DNA of 64,000 bases from Anniella stebbinsi (taxonomy: Eukaryota > Chordata > Lepidosauria > Squamata > Anniellidae): contig JARDYH010000001.1 in assembly GCA_029215795.1 (NCBI GenBank), forward strand, positions 7,806,001 to 7,870,000, read 5' to 3'. Shown here piece by piece: positions 39,779 to 52,000 of the stretch; the first letter of the stretch is position 1, and every line of letters starts with the position of its first letter. The notes below the pieces were generated by a model. It made no database searches. It worked only from the letters and a program-made list of their open reading frames with translations, and was not told where the DNA came from. The translations under genes and the position numbers were made by a program.

Positions 39779-41314
39779 GCCTTGGTTTGCCCAGGTTGGC
39801 CCATTGGACATGTGTTTCACCGTCCCTCCTTCTCAAAGCAATTATGTGCCGGGCTGCTGATCTCTTGGCAAGCCTTTCTAGGCTTCCTTTTTAAATTGCA
39901 GCTCTTCTGTTCACTTCAGCAGAAATGCAATCCCAGGTAAGTATGGATTTTCTTCTCAGTGTCTGCCTCCAGTTTAAACAGCTTTTTTTGAAAGACCACA
40001 GTGTGTCTAAAGGTTGAAAGGGCCCGTGTTAATTTTGGCAGAACTCATTCCCTCCCCCCCCTTAAGACACTTTGTGATGAGTCAGCTTATTGGCTTCTAA
40101 ACCCGTACAGTGATTGGAGGGAGCAAGGTTAAGTGGGTGAGATGTTGAATAAGACGTTACGTTCCAAACTTCCAATCTTCTTTATGCCTGCAGGTTAAAA
40201 AAACAAATTAGTGTTGTTGTGGTTGGTTGTGCTGCACATGGATCCCCGGTAGATAATTGTTTGAGAACGTTTCCTACATGTGGCTGGTATAACAACGCCC
40301 TTTATTAGTCTCAGTTGATGCTCAGGTATTGTTGCTCTGAGGCGTGCTTAAATCTTTGCAGTGGCAGTTGTCTTTCGTTTTTGGCAGTGGCTTATACTCT
40401 GGGCTAGATTAAGCGAGGAGCCTTAGTCCCAAACCCCACTGTAGAATGGGCCCATCTGCAGTAGCAACAATTTGTCTTTTGATGCATGGAGGGAACCTCT
40501 CAATCTCACCTTTTTATTAAGAGATTACAGATGGATACACCCACACACACGGAATAAATTTGGAGTAGAGACTTTTTAACTTTCTCCTGTTAGAAGCAGT
40601 TTTATGTCCTCCTGAACAGATTAACCACTGTGTGTAGTTGACTAGCAGGAGGGAAGAAGGGAACCCCCCCTCCTGTTGTGAGAGTATAGCTGTTTTTCCT
40701 TCTGCTTGCTCACTGTAACAGCTTTTGTTTCCAGATAAGTGTCTGACAAATACAGCTGAAAATCACTGGCGTCCATTGTGTCCTTGCTTTCTTTACGCAC
40801 CAGTACTTGCCAGTTCACATCAGATATGCATGGCTAAGGTTGCTCCTATGCTGGAAAAGGAAGAAAAAGGGGGTGGAATAGGTTAGGATATTGGGAGTGG
40901 GCAAACTGTTTACATAGTGAATTACCTATTCATTGCACTAAAACAGGTAAGTATACCACTGAGAAAGTATTGTGGCGTGCTTCTGAGGGAGTAGTAGATT
41001 GCTGATAAGATCCTGCAGGAATTGGCCTTTGGGTTTGGTTCTCTGTGGCATGCAAGGAACAGTGGGGCTTATTTCTTTTAGCCGCTTCACCTTCCACACA
41101 AAGCTGCTTCTCACCATCAGCACAACCCCCCCCCCCCCCCCAATACAATTAACATGAGTAGAATGTTATATGGAGGGCAGCAGCTGGAGGGGCTGTCTGA
41201 ACACTTCCCTGTCTCCCTCCAAAGCTTGTATATTTAACAATGAGAATCACTTAATTTATTTTTAAGTGTCTTCTGCATTTGTTTTGAGTCCTTGTTGTGA
41301 AATATAGTGTGATT

Positions 41315-41320
41315 AATAAA
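41315..41320 (+). terminator. OGT possible distal polyadenylation signal
   Basis: AATAAA in 'gattaataaagaaaatag', 2.3 kb after the OGT stop. The stretch 38981-41314 has no gene and almost no recognisable repeat, which fits a long 3' UTR. It holds C15 straight after the stop codon and C16 at 41126-41141. Confidence 0.55.
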
Positions 41321-41779
41321 GAAAATAGCTTTTTGGAAGGTTCCTCTAACTTGGAACTGAGCTGCTTTTTTATTTGAGGTGAATGTAATAGGGCCTGTGT
41401 AGTGTAGAGTGCCTGAACAATGTGAGGATTGTGTAGTCTACTGCTGACCTAAATAGTAACAGTATGATCTTCTAATTTCCTGCACAGCTACTATAGTAGT
41501 GCAACTTATAGTCTACCAGTGCTTAGAGTTCTGAGAAGCTACTTTTAAGATCAAACAAGCCAGGTCTCTTTAATCATTTTCTCAAAATAGCTTCAGGATG
41601 GTTGACCACCAATAAATTGCTTCCTGGGCAAGATAAAAGGTGCAAGGAAGGTGGGCATGATATTGTTTATGGTCTCCACGCCTCTGGGCCTCTTCCGTTC
41701 TGCCGCCCCGCTTATCCAGCCTGCAGAGGCCTTGTGCGCAACCAAGCTCGCTCGCAGCGTTGTGTCACTCTGAGGGTTT
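41321..41779. other. OGT-centrin spacer
   Basis: About 460 bp of unique-looking sequence without a gene or repeat that I can support. Confidence 0.5.
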
Positions 41780-42324
41780 GTCTTGCTAGGGACTGATTGG
41801 CATGCCGGCGCCCACCTTGAGCCGTGGCGGGCGGGGCTCAAGGCATCCCTCGCCGCCCACGTGCACTTGGCCAATCGGAAAGCACTATCCCAGTCTTAGC
41901 ACCGCCCACTTCTCGCGCAATTCAGCCAATAGCTGCGCGGTAGGGGCGTTTCCCCCTCTAATCCCACAGGGGGTTGCCATAGGGATGCTGCAGAAGTGGC
42001 CAATGGGAGCTGCTGGAACTGTTTGAGGTCCCGCCCCTTCGGCAGTTAGGAGAGGCCCGAGCGTTAGGAGAAGCCCGAGACAGGGTGATGGTAATGGCGG
42101 ACAGGCGGCGGGGTTGCCGGTCGAACGACCTCGGGGAGGGCGTAGGGCCCCATGACTAGCGGCTGGTCTCGTCTCTTCCCCCCCCTCAGTTTCCCACCCG
42201 AAGCGGCGGTATGGCCGCCATTGTGTGGGCGGGGCTATGCGACTACGTGAGCGGGGATGATTGACGTGACCCTTTGGTCCGATTGAGGGTGCTTTTGCAG
42301 CAGTCAGCCAGCAGGGGGCTGGCC
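41780..42324 (+). promoter_or_regulatory. Centrin-gene CpG promoter with CCAAT boxes and an X-box half-site
   Basis: The region is GC- and CpG-rich. CCAAT boxes stand at 41871-41875, 41926-41930 and 42000-42004, and GC boxes such as 'gggcggggc' lie near 41828 and 42228. At 41973 GTTGCC followed by 'atagggat' resembles the left half of an RFX X-box, common at centriole and cilium genes; the right half matches poorly. No TATA box is seen. Confidence 0.6.
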
Positions 42325-45300
42325 ATGTTAGCCAGGGTGCTGAGCAGGCTCCGCTATCAGAAGGAAATCCAACAGGTAGAGCCCCTCTTAGTGCCGCTTG
42401 ACCTGTTGAATTCCTGTCTTTGTATCCCGCGTAGCTTTTAAAAGGGATGGAGCGAGGCTCACTGAAGTCTGGACTCCTTTTGCTCCTGCTAATCACAAAC
42501 CAGGCTCTACCTGCAGGAGAGCGGCCTGTGGTGATTTAAGCTGCACTTTGGAATGCCCTCCTGCTTGAAAGGTCTGCCTGCAATTAGGCAAGCCAGCAGA
42601 GCAGGGAGTGCCTGGGGCTGCAACCTGCCTTCTCCCTTGATGTGCTAGGCTTCTACCTGCAGGTGGGACCATGCTGTGAGTGGGGTGGGCAGAGCTGCCT
42701 TTTCGGGGTTCTCCGGGCAAATGGAAGGCATCTCAGTGGGTTGTTGTTGTTTGCTTTGGCGTTGATTGTCTGTCTCTAGGCTTTCAGGGGCAGGAGATCA
42801 GCAGGAGGATCGGGCCAACGGAAAAGGACCGGTCCTAAGCTTGAACTGAGCACCGCTCAAAAGCAGCAAATGCGGGAAGCGTTTGACCTGCTGGATTCTG
42901 ACGGCACCGGGACCATCGATGTGAAAGACCTGAAGGTGAGTCCCTTGCTTGGATTGATGTAGAAGGGAGACGAACCCCTCTTGGCCCCAGAGCTCAGGCT
43001 GAACGACAGGCATTTAGAACCTCAGTTTTAGATTTGCAGACAAGAGGGAAAAGGCAACACTTTCCCACCATATTTATTGTTAATGCAATTGGGAATCTCT
43101 GCATTTTCTCACGATTAGGTGGATGGGATAATTACAGAAAATCTCCCACTCGCCCCTTTGGTGTCCTTTATCGATAATAGCAAAAGAAACACGACTAAAG
43201 GCAGTGAAGGTTAACGTTCTTATTGTTGTATATTTGTGTTTTATTATTTGTGGACTTATTTTGAAAAATGAGATTTTTTTTTTCTCTTAAGGGTAAAATA
43301 AAAAGAGAACAAGAAATACATCTCTGGCACAGAGGGGGGGGGTCATACTCTAAACCACCCTCCCCAACCTGGTGCCCTCCAGATGTGTTGGACTACAACT
43401 CCCACCATGCTGGCTGGGGATAATAAGTGTTGTAGTCCAAGACATTTTGTGTGTTTGTGTCTGTGCCAGGCTGGGGGAGGCTGCTCTAAAAGACGGACTA
43501 TCTGTGAGAAAGAAAGGCAAGGTGGTGCTGGGGTCCCACAAAAAGCCCTGTCCCCCTTCCTCTGCCTTCTCAGATGATCTTTGCTTCTTCCCCCTTGAAA
43601 GGCTAGTCTTGACCCCAAATCTCAGCGTTCTGTTCTCCTGCATTGCAAAGGGTACACACTTCCTATTTCAAATGACAGCCAGGCGCTGCTCCTCTGCTCT
43701 GCTAACTTCTGCTTGTCTCCTGTTCCTTGTTTTCCTCCCCTTTTGACACTTGCCTGTTTTTTTAATGTTCAAAGGTGTCCATTCGGGCTCTGGGGTTTGA
43801 ACCGTCGAAGGAAGAACTCAAGAGAATTGTGTTTGACGTGGATAAAGAAGGCTCAGGAAAGATTGGCTTTGATGCCTTTTACTCTGTGATGACTCAGAAA
43901 ATGGTATGTTGCACCTTAAAGAAGAAGGGGAAAAAAAGGATCAGCAACTGAGATTGGACTTTTTAAAAAAAATAGTAATGGCATCTTGCAGAACTATCCT
44001 GCATCCTAATAATGCTGGGGTGCAGTGCGGTGGGATATGCCTAGGGTGGCCATATGGAAAGGAGGACAGGGCTCCTCATCACAACAGTAAAAGCTGCAGG
44101 GGCTATACTCCAGTGACCAGTTACAAAAGAGGGCAGGGCTCCTGCAGCTTTAACTGTTGTGATGAAGAGGGAATTTCACCAGGTGCTGCATGCATACCAA
44201 TGACACCGGCTGAAATTCCCTTTGCAATACAACTGTTAAAAGATACAGGAGCCCAGTCCTCCTTTCCATAGGGTCACGCTAGGTATGCCACTAGTATACT
44301 GGTGGCACAGCTGCCATGCATAGTCCTCTAGGAAGGGAAGGGGAAGCACGCCACTAGGGAAATCCCCAAGAGTGTTGAAATGGCAGCCACAACCCCCAGT
44401 GTCCATAGAAATACTGCCAGAACCCACCAATCAGGAGCTGTGTTGGGGACAACGACCCATCCTCACACAGAGGGAGCCAATGAACTCACGGCCATAAGGG
44501 AGTATCTCCAACACATCTCCCGGCATCACCACCCACAGTGCCTCCACTCCATGAGTCCCAATGGGACATGCCAGGCTGACCCTTGTAAAGTTTGTGGTGT
44601 CCCTGCTGGCAGGGTTTGAATCCCCTTATGCTGCTGACAAGCACTCTTTTTGAACGCATTAAATTTAGGGAAGGAGGGAAGGAAGGAGAGGGCTCGCTGC
44701 ACACCAAGCACATGGCCTTCTGGGTAGGAGGCCCGCAAAGAGCGCAGCCTCCCGGGGCAAGAGTTCAAGACTTGCCCAGGCAGGAAGCAACCCTGGTGCC
44801 AAGCCGCCAAAGGGAAAAGGCAGGACACGCAACAGCAACCTCCTGAGGGTCACGCCATAGGGCATGGGGTTAGGAAGCGAGAGATGGGGTTTCAAGCCCA
44901 GCAAGAGGAAGCGGAGAAATACCCCCCCCTCACCTTTTGCTCCCAGGACGCAAATCGACCTTGCAAGTCCCTTGTTCTGCCCATGGCTCTGCTCCATTCT
45001 AGCTGTTCCACCTGCGTCTCTTTGCCGGCGGAAGAGCTGCCTTGGCGGAATGGTCTGCCAGCATATTTGTCACGAAGCTTGCATTCTGCTGGCGTAGCAG
45101 GGCTTCTGCCATATTGTACAGGCCTAGAGACCCTCAGCCAGCTTATCTTGAGTGTAGGATGGTTTGTTTAGACACGGAAAGATTGATGGTGGCGTAAGGA
45201 GTCCTCTCTGTCAGGTGTGTGAAATGTTGTCCTCAGTCAGTAAATCTATACACGTTATGAATACAGAGGGGGGGGGGGGGGAAATATAGACCGAGGAGCC

Positions 45301-47158
45301 AAAAAGCTGTGAGTTACAAAATGTATTGCAGTTCTCTGATGTATCTATGCAATGTCTGTTGTAATTTGTTAGTGGCATAGACATTTCTGTGTTTTTAAAA
45401 GAATGAATTGAGAGAATTGGAATTGAAACGTTTGCAAACTAATTCAATGTAGCTGACTCTGAGAACATTCTCAAAAATGCCGTTGCACCATAGCAGTCGG
45501 CCTCAGCTCGGAAAAAGAAGTGCTGTGGTTCCCAAAGGAAGCTTTGTCCTTGCTGGGTCCTGAGATGGGGGTGGGGGCTGTTCTCTTCCCATTTTTAGGT
45601 GTGAGGGGACCAGTAGCAAGACTTGAGCCCAGGAATGCTTGCCTGTGACCTTGGCAAGGATAAAAGTGGTGGCCATAAAACAATGAAAACCTCCTTGATG
45701 GCAGAGCCCAAGTGAGACTTTTGTTGTTGCGTGTCTTTGTAAAGTCAGAAACAGATCCCAAAGAGGAAATCCTGAAAGCCTTCAAGCTCTTTGAGGACCA
45801 GGAAAGCGGCAAAATCTCCTTTAAAAACCTCAAGCGCATCGCCAGCGAGATTGGGGAACACCTCACGGACGAGGAACTGCAGGTGAGTTAGGTATCATGT
45901 TGGTGCTTGGAGGCCGCGAATCTGGGCAGCCAGAGTCTTACCGGGGATGATGGGCTGGGGGAATCCAGCCTATCTTTTAAAGCTTTTATATATTACATTG
46001 TTTCATACTGTACCTTGAGGTGTTAGTTTTTGGTGAACTGCCCAGAGAGCTTTGGCTATGGGGTGGTATAGAAATGTAATAACTGAATAAAATAAATACC
46101 TCTACTGCAGCCTTCCCAGCCTGGTGCCTTCCAGTTCTTTAGGATGTTAACTCCCATCGCCCCCATCTGCATGGCAGGGAATGCTGGGAGTTGTAGTCTA
46201 AAACATCTGGAGGACAATATGGAGAAAGTTATTCTTATGAAACAGAGGGAAATAACTGTGTGAGAGTAAGAGACTCAGCTTAAATTTGGCTCTGATTTTG
46301 CCCTGATAAATTCACCGAAAAGGATAGAACTGGTTGGTTAGTGGATTTAGAGAAGTGGGTAGAGTAGGAAGACTACAACGTCTCTGACCCAGAGCAGAGG
46401 GCGGGGGCAGTGCTGAAATCCCTAGCCTTTGTGCTGCATGTTAAAATGGAATTGGGGGACAGGAATTGTGAAAGAGACCCCAGTGGTTAATGCAGTCGGG
46501 GCTTTCAAGCACTTTGCCCAGGACTGCAACACTGGGATGAGGTTTGAGGCTGCGGTTTATCTTGATGAGATGTTTGCCTGGAGGCACTGAAGAACACGCT
46601 TGAATCGAGTATAAATAAACTTAGCTGGCGGCTGTATTTGGAGGGCCCCGTCCCCTTGTGATGGGGGAGTGGAGAGGTGCAGGTGCCTCCTTCCCATTGG
46701 TGACTTCTTGCAGGGGGTGGTTGGGGAGGGGTCTTCCAGGGTTTCTGCTGAATGGGGGAACGTCAGAAGCTGCCTTACACTCGGACCCATCGGGCTGTCT
46801 AGCCCAGGGCACTTTTATGGCAGCAATGCGTTTCCCAGGTCCTGGGCAAAGAGTGGCCTCTTTCCCAGCACTGATCTTTGCAGCCAAGGATTAAACCAGG
46901 GACCTTCTGCAGGCAAACCTTGTGCCGAGCTGCAGTCCCTCCCTAAGCGTTGGCTTTGCACCTTTGCGAGGTATTCTTTCCCCCCACGCACACACCGGCT
47001 CCCTACATAAACCTATTTCGGGGGCCGCCTCCACAAACGCCCAGTTGATCTCGGAACCTTTTTCTGCCCTGCAGGAAATGATTGACGAAGCCGATCTGGA
47101 CGGAGACGGGGAAGTGAACGAGCAGGAGTTTGTGAAGATTATGAAGAGGCACGACTAG
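42325..47158 (+). CDS. Divergent centrin (CETN2-type exon layout)
   Basis: Exons 42780-42935, 43775-43903, 45745-45882 and 47075-47158 (TAG at 47156) splice in frame. A first coding exon at 42325-42375 ([17 protein letters not shown], phase 0) is the best candidate start, giving 185 aa. An alternative start at 42094 with a weak donor near 42142 also fits phase 0. Centrins are EF-hand proteins of centrioles and basal bodies, and CETN2 also works in nucleotide excision repair. The body has QRKR, then EF loops at residues 56-67, 92-103, 129-140 and 165-176. Loop 2 has Ala at its last position, loop 3 has Glu and Gln at positions 1 and 3, and loop 4 is canonical. The usual C-terminal TSLY is replaced by KRHD. 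Exon junctions match CETN2 as I recall it, but the sequence is too divergent for me to give a symbol. Confidence 0.85.
43355..43490. repeat. Foldback MITE in centrin intron 2
   Basis: Arms 'cctggtgccctccagatgtgttggactacaa' and 'ttgtagtccaagacattttg' belong to the family at 1539-1660. Confidence 0.75.
44042..44280. mobile_element. hAT-type foldback MITE (TAGGGTGACC family), copy 1
   Basis: The terminal repeats are TAGGGTGGCCATATGG and its counterpart CCATAGGGTCACGCTA. The flanks 'gatatgcc' and 'ggtatgcc' agree at 7 of 8 bases, an 8-bp target duplication typical of hAT elements. It lies in centrin intron 3. It is shorter than the 320-bp form. Confidence 0.8.
46030..46230 (+). repeat. L2-type tail and foldback MITE
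   Basis: 'cccagagagctttggctatggggtggtatagaaatgtaataa' (about 46040-46090) is the sense L2-type tail. 'cctggtgccttccag...gggagttgtagtctaaaacatctgga' at 46115-46215 is a MITE of the 1539 family. Confidence 0.65.
46755..46930 (-). repeat. tRNA-derived SINE, reverse, in centrin intron 4
   Basis: Reverse-complement hallmarks are 'agaagctgccttacactcgg' at the left and 'aaaccagggaccttctgcaggcaaa' at the right, the antisense B-box region. Confidence 0.65.
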
Positions 47159-47357
47159 TAGCCGAATTTCTTTCTCTTCCCTCCGCCCTGCCATTTGCCT
47201 CCTGAGCGCAGCTGCACATAGAACTGGGAAGCTCATCATTTTCTTGTTCTTCAAATAGATGAAGGAAGAGGCCCCTGGGATATTCAAGAAGAGAGTTGCA
47301 AATGGGCTATACGGGGGGCTGTGGAGGTTTTTAGCTCCTTATTCCACTGCCAGGGAC

Positions 47358-47363
47358 ATTAAA
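47358..47363 (+). terminator. Centrin-gene candidate polyadenylation signal ATTAAA
   Basis: The variant signal ATTAAA lies 200 bp after the centrin stop; no AATAAA is nearer. Confidence 0.45.
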
Positions 47364-47724
47364 TGTGCCTTGCACTATTTCAGGATTAGTTGGTTGTGAG
47401 TCTGTTTTGTGTTCAAGCACCTCTTTCTCTGCTACAGGATATGGGAGCAGACGGGGGCAAACCGTGTTGCTTGAGTCACCAAGGGCTGCCATCTCTCCTG
47501 GTGGCAAAAACTCTTCCCTTTATCGGTTAGACATTGCAGAGTTCTTCGTGACACAGAACCCATACAGGACAGCCGTTATTTTAACCAGTCTTCTCCAACC
47601 TGGTGAATTCCAGAAGTGTTGTACTACAAACCCCATCATCCCCAGGCTGGCTTGGGATGATGGGGGTTGTAGTCAATACGTTTGGAGGACATCAGGATGG
47701 AGAAGACTGATTTACAGCAAAGCA

Positions 47725-48190
47725 GAATTGGTATTTAGGGACATTCTGTTCCATCAATTCAGGCACGTCTCAACAATAACGCCTTATTATCCCATCTACA
47801 ACCCCGTATTAGAAGCGTACAAAATTATGCATGGTGTGGAGAATGTGGAGAGGGAGACATTTTTCTCTCTTCCAAAATAATAGAACCCAGGCTCATCCCA
47901 TGAAGCTGATGGGTGGGAGGTTCTTGACAGATAAAAGGAAGGACCTCTTCACACAGCACAGACTTGAACTATGGAATTCACCACCGCAAGATGTAATGAT
48001 GGCCACCAATTTGGATGGCTTTAAAAGGGGGTTGGATAAATTCCTGGAGGAGAAGGCTATCAATGGCTACTAGCCTTGATAGCTATGTGCTACCACCAGT
48101 ATCAGAGGCAGTAAGCTTATATACACCAGTTGCTGGGGAACATGGGTGTTATTGCACTCATGTCCTGCTTGTGGGTCTCTGGTCCACAGC
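47725..48190 (+). repeat. CR1-like LINE 3' end, sense
   Basis: A translatable tail reads 'HRLELWNSPPQDVMMATNLD' then 'GFKRGLDKFLEEKAINGY'. The text continues 'accagttgctggggaacatggg' and 'gtcctgcttgtgggt'. It is the same family as the element split by the L1 at 10323/16560. Confidence 0.8.
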
Positions 48191-48362
48191 TAGGTATAGC
48201 ATGGGAGATGTCCTGGTTGCTGACATCGTGTAACGGACCTGCAAACTTCCATAAGTGGTCAATCATGAGCGTGCAATAAATCACTCGTTTAGACAAGCCC
48301 TATGTCTCCTGTTCGCATTGAGTAGCAATCACACATGACAGCCAGTAAAACTTGGTTCCAGC

Positions 48363-48368
48363 TTTATT
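48363..48368 (-). terminator. ES1-like gene polyadenylation signal
   Basis: On the minus strand AATAAA lies 677 bp after the stop at 49045, ending a 3' UTR of about 0.7 kb. Confidence 0.7.
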
Positions 48369-49044
48369 TGGGGCAGGAGACATTGAAGAGGCAGTCTGCT
48401 TTTCACAGGACAATCAACATCTGATACAATCACCCAGGTGAACCACCCCAGGTGCCATCTCCATTAGCACGCACCATGTCATATTTCTAGATTTCAACCA
48501 ATTCTCAACATGTTGAGCGAGAGCTAGTTGGGTAAGGTGGGGCTACACCATGCATCAGGGGCAAATAGCTGTCTCCTTGCCCCACCTGAAATGGGATCGG
48601 ATTGGGGGACAGCAGAAGGAAGCCTGTGGATGTCCCACACTCCTAGGAGTTGGTTTGGGAAGGGAGGCAGATTTGGGGTGGATGGAGGCTGGGCAGTAAT
48701 GGAAGAGAGGCCGGACCTGTCCCTTCACCTCGAACAACTACCACCCCACCAAGGACATCTCACAGGCTTCTGCCTCTGAGCAATGAGCCTTGAGCCCAGG
48801 CTGGAGTGAAGCGAAATGCATGCTCCGTTTTGGGCTTGTGTGCCTTTTGTTCTCTGCAGGCGCAATCTTCTGTAAATTCCTCTTCCACAAAGACCCCTGA
48901 AGCAACGCTGACTGGCCCGTGAGCCTTTCAGCAGGTCTCGCACAGGAGGCATTCGCAGAGGGTCGCTTTTGAGGCAGAGCGCACACATGACCGCCACACC
49001 CCCTGCCTTTCTCCAGCCCATGGTCCCCCACTACCCGACAAGTC

Positions 49045-52000
49045 TCAGGCCAGCTTGAGCACCTCCTTGACCATCTTTCCAACGCCGTCGTAGATTTCAT
49101 GGACGGGGGCATTGCACATGAAAGCACCCGTGGTCACCAGCTTGTTCTTTACATCCACGTGGATCTCGTCGACGTTCTTGTTCACATGTTTGCAGCCCAG
49201 CTCCTTCATGGCCTCGGCCGTCTTGGCATAGGGCCAGCTGTGAGGCAGGGAAGCAGAGGAGAGCTTTCAGTGTGGGGTTTGGGGTGTGTGTGAGATCAGG
49301 GTCTGGTACAACCAGAGAGGAAGCTGTCAGGACTGGAATTGCATCCGTCCAACATTGCTTCTCACGTAAGACTTGGGGGATGGAGACGGGCTGCTGCTCA
49401 CGCAATTCATATTCATAATTAACTTGGATGGCTTTTTAAGAACGGCTTAAATACATCCATGGTCATTTTATTGATTTATTAGCCATAACAGCCAATTCAT
49501 TCATCTATCCTTTTGTATAACAGAATTTACTTTTGCTAGCAATGGGGAACAGTCAAGAGAGTTATGTAGGCCATGCACGCTCCCCATCCCCTTAACGGGC
49601 CACACGCTGAGCCCCTCCAGCATCTCCTGAGATTTCCATCTGCATTCTGCACACACTTTCAAACTTATTCCCCCCCCCCCCCCCGCCTTAGGAGCTAGAA
49701 ACATGCTTTATGAAATCAAAAGCAAAATTCTCAGGAGTTCTGCCCCCTTCCCCGCCCCTTCCCCCCCCCCCCCCAATCCATTTGAGTTTGCAGGGAACAA
49801 TGACAGAATAAAGGCAGCCCAGCCCCTTATCCTGCTGTGGGGCTGACTCACATCTTGCACTCTGTGTCTTGCCCGACGGTGAGCTCGCAGCCTGGGAGGA
49901 TTTTGGCAGCCAGCACTGGAGAGATGCAACACAGGCCGATGGGTTTCTTGGCGGAGTGGAAAGCCTTGATGGTCTCCTCCACGTGTTTGGAGACAGTGCA
50001 ATTCTTCCCATCCACGGCCCAAGTGCAAAGGTTTTTGGCCACTCCGAAGCCACCTGGGAGCAGGACATCATTTCAGACAGAGTCCCCACCCACCACCCCC
50101 GTAACGAGAACAAAGGGGTATTTCAGATGTCAACTTGGTTGATGCCAGGAAAAAGCATGGCTCTGTAGTTAAGCTAACCTTATTTCTGGTGGCCTATGGG
50201 AGCCCCTTAGATTTGGCTATTATTAGCCAAGGCAGAGGTAGGTAACCTTGTGAAACTGGAATTGGCGGCATCATCATCACAAAATGGCTGCCATGGGAAG
50301 CATGGCTAATCATTTCAGGCCGTGTAACTGACCCAGCTGAGTATAAGGCAGAGGGGGGAGCCTGAGCCCCAACACAGGAAGCAACTCCTTTGCACCCAGT
50401 TTTCAGTGCCAACAGAAACCTGAAGGCAAAGCCTTCCTTCCTTCCTCCTACCCCAACCCTCTGCCAGCCAACTCATTTGCCCCTACTTCTTTTTCTCTCG
50501 CACAGGAATCCATTGTTCTTGATGGCTGGGCACCCTGTAGAGGAAAGCATCGGCCTGCAATCTTCACTTCCTCTAGAGTGACCCTACAGAAAGGAGGACC
50601 GGGCTCCTGTGTCTTTAACAGTTGTATTGAAAAGGGAATTTCAGCAGGTGTCACTGTTATGCATGCAGCACCAGGTGAAATCCCCCCTTCATCACCACAG
50701 TTAAAGTTGCAGGAGCCCTGCCTAGTGTGACCAGATGCAAAAGAGGGCAGGGCTCCTGCAGCTTTAACTGTGGTGATGAAGAGGGGATTTCACCAGGTGC
50801 TGCATTCATACAAATGACCCCTGCTGAAATTCCCTTCTCAATGCAACTGTTAAAGCTACAGGAGCCCTGTCTTCCTTTTCATAGGGTCACCCTACTTACT
50901 CAGCATGTCTCTGAGCCCCACAAGTGTCTCAGAGGCATCCATGGGAAAGGAAGATGGCCACATCTGGAGACCCACATCCTGTTTTGAAAAATGCTGCTCA
51001 GAAAATGTGTCAAATCAAAAGGAAATTGGGCAGGGAAAGGTCCTTCAGTGGGTGTCCAGCTACCTGGGAGCTTCTCTGATGAGGTCCCAGGGCGAGCCTC
51101 CTACCTGGGATGATGAGAGCATCCAGCTCCTTCACCTTCAGTGCGGCCAGGTCTTTCACATTGCCTCGGGCGATCCTGGCACTCTCCGCCAAGACGTTGC
51201 GCTTCTCTTCTGTGGGCTGCCCCTTCATGTGGTTCACGACGTGCATTTGGTCCATATCCGGGGCATAGAACTCAACCTGGAGAGGAAAGCGAGACAGAGA
51301 CACAATGTCACGTGCTTCATGCTGGGCTTTGCAGTCACGCTTTGCAGCGGTCACGGGCGAGGAGTCAAGTGTTTGTGTCTTCTTAGCTACACACAGAGGC
51401 TGCAGTGGGAAAAACTTGCAAATGATGGCCAGGCACAGAACCTTGACCCATGAAAAACTCACTGGTCCCAGGGCTCCTGTACTAGAACTATACTAGATAC
51501 AAAAGAGGGCAGGGCTCCTGCAGCTTTAACTGTTGTGATGAAGAGGGAATTTCACCAATTGCTACATGCATACAAACAACACCTGCTAAAATTCCCTTTT
51601 CTACGTAAATGGTAAAGACGCAGGAGCCCTGTGCTCCTTTTCCATATGGTCACCTTAGTTTCCAGAGATCATGCCGGTTCTATTAAGATATTCTCAAACA
51701 AGGTATGTGGGGTTGTGGTGAGGAAGGGAAGGGATTCTGCAAAGAAACTGGCAGCTTGCTTGGTTAAGTAAGAGATCCTGTTGTCATCCTGCCTCGTTTA
51801 AAGAACACCTGTATCTGGTTGAGCCAAAGTGGTTTTTGGCACAGCAGTATTGCCTTTCCCCACAAGAGGGACTCCCAAGAATAAAAAAGGAGGTTAGGAT
51901 AGCCATAAAAAAAAGCCTGAATGTTTGTCAAGGTGACAAGTTTGCAGGGTTTGTGGAATATTCCAAAAGGGTTGTATATATACAGCATGCAACAAACAAG

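Larger units (their letters stand above)
47159..48344. other. Convergent spacer between centrin and ES1-like genes
   Basis: This holds the centrin 3' UTR (to about 47390), a foldback MITE (47580-47720) and a CR1-like 3' end (47725-48190). The genes on either side run toward each other. Confidence 0.65.

Noticed and set aside
42088..42162. Alternative first exon of the centrin gene (start at 42094)
   Set aside because: Phase would fit, but the donor near 42142 (GTAGGG) is weaker than the one at 42376; kept only as an alternative.
47365..48073. Open frames that look like a gene (LELWNSPPQDVMM)
   Set aside because: This is the decayed ORF2 tail of a CR1-like LINE, not a host gene.
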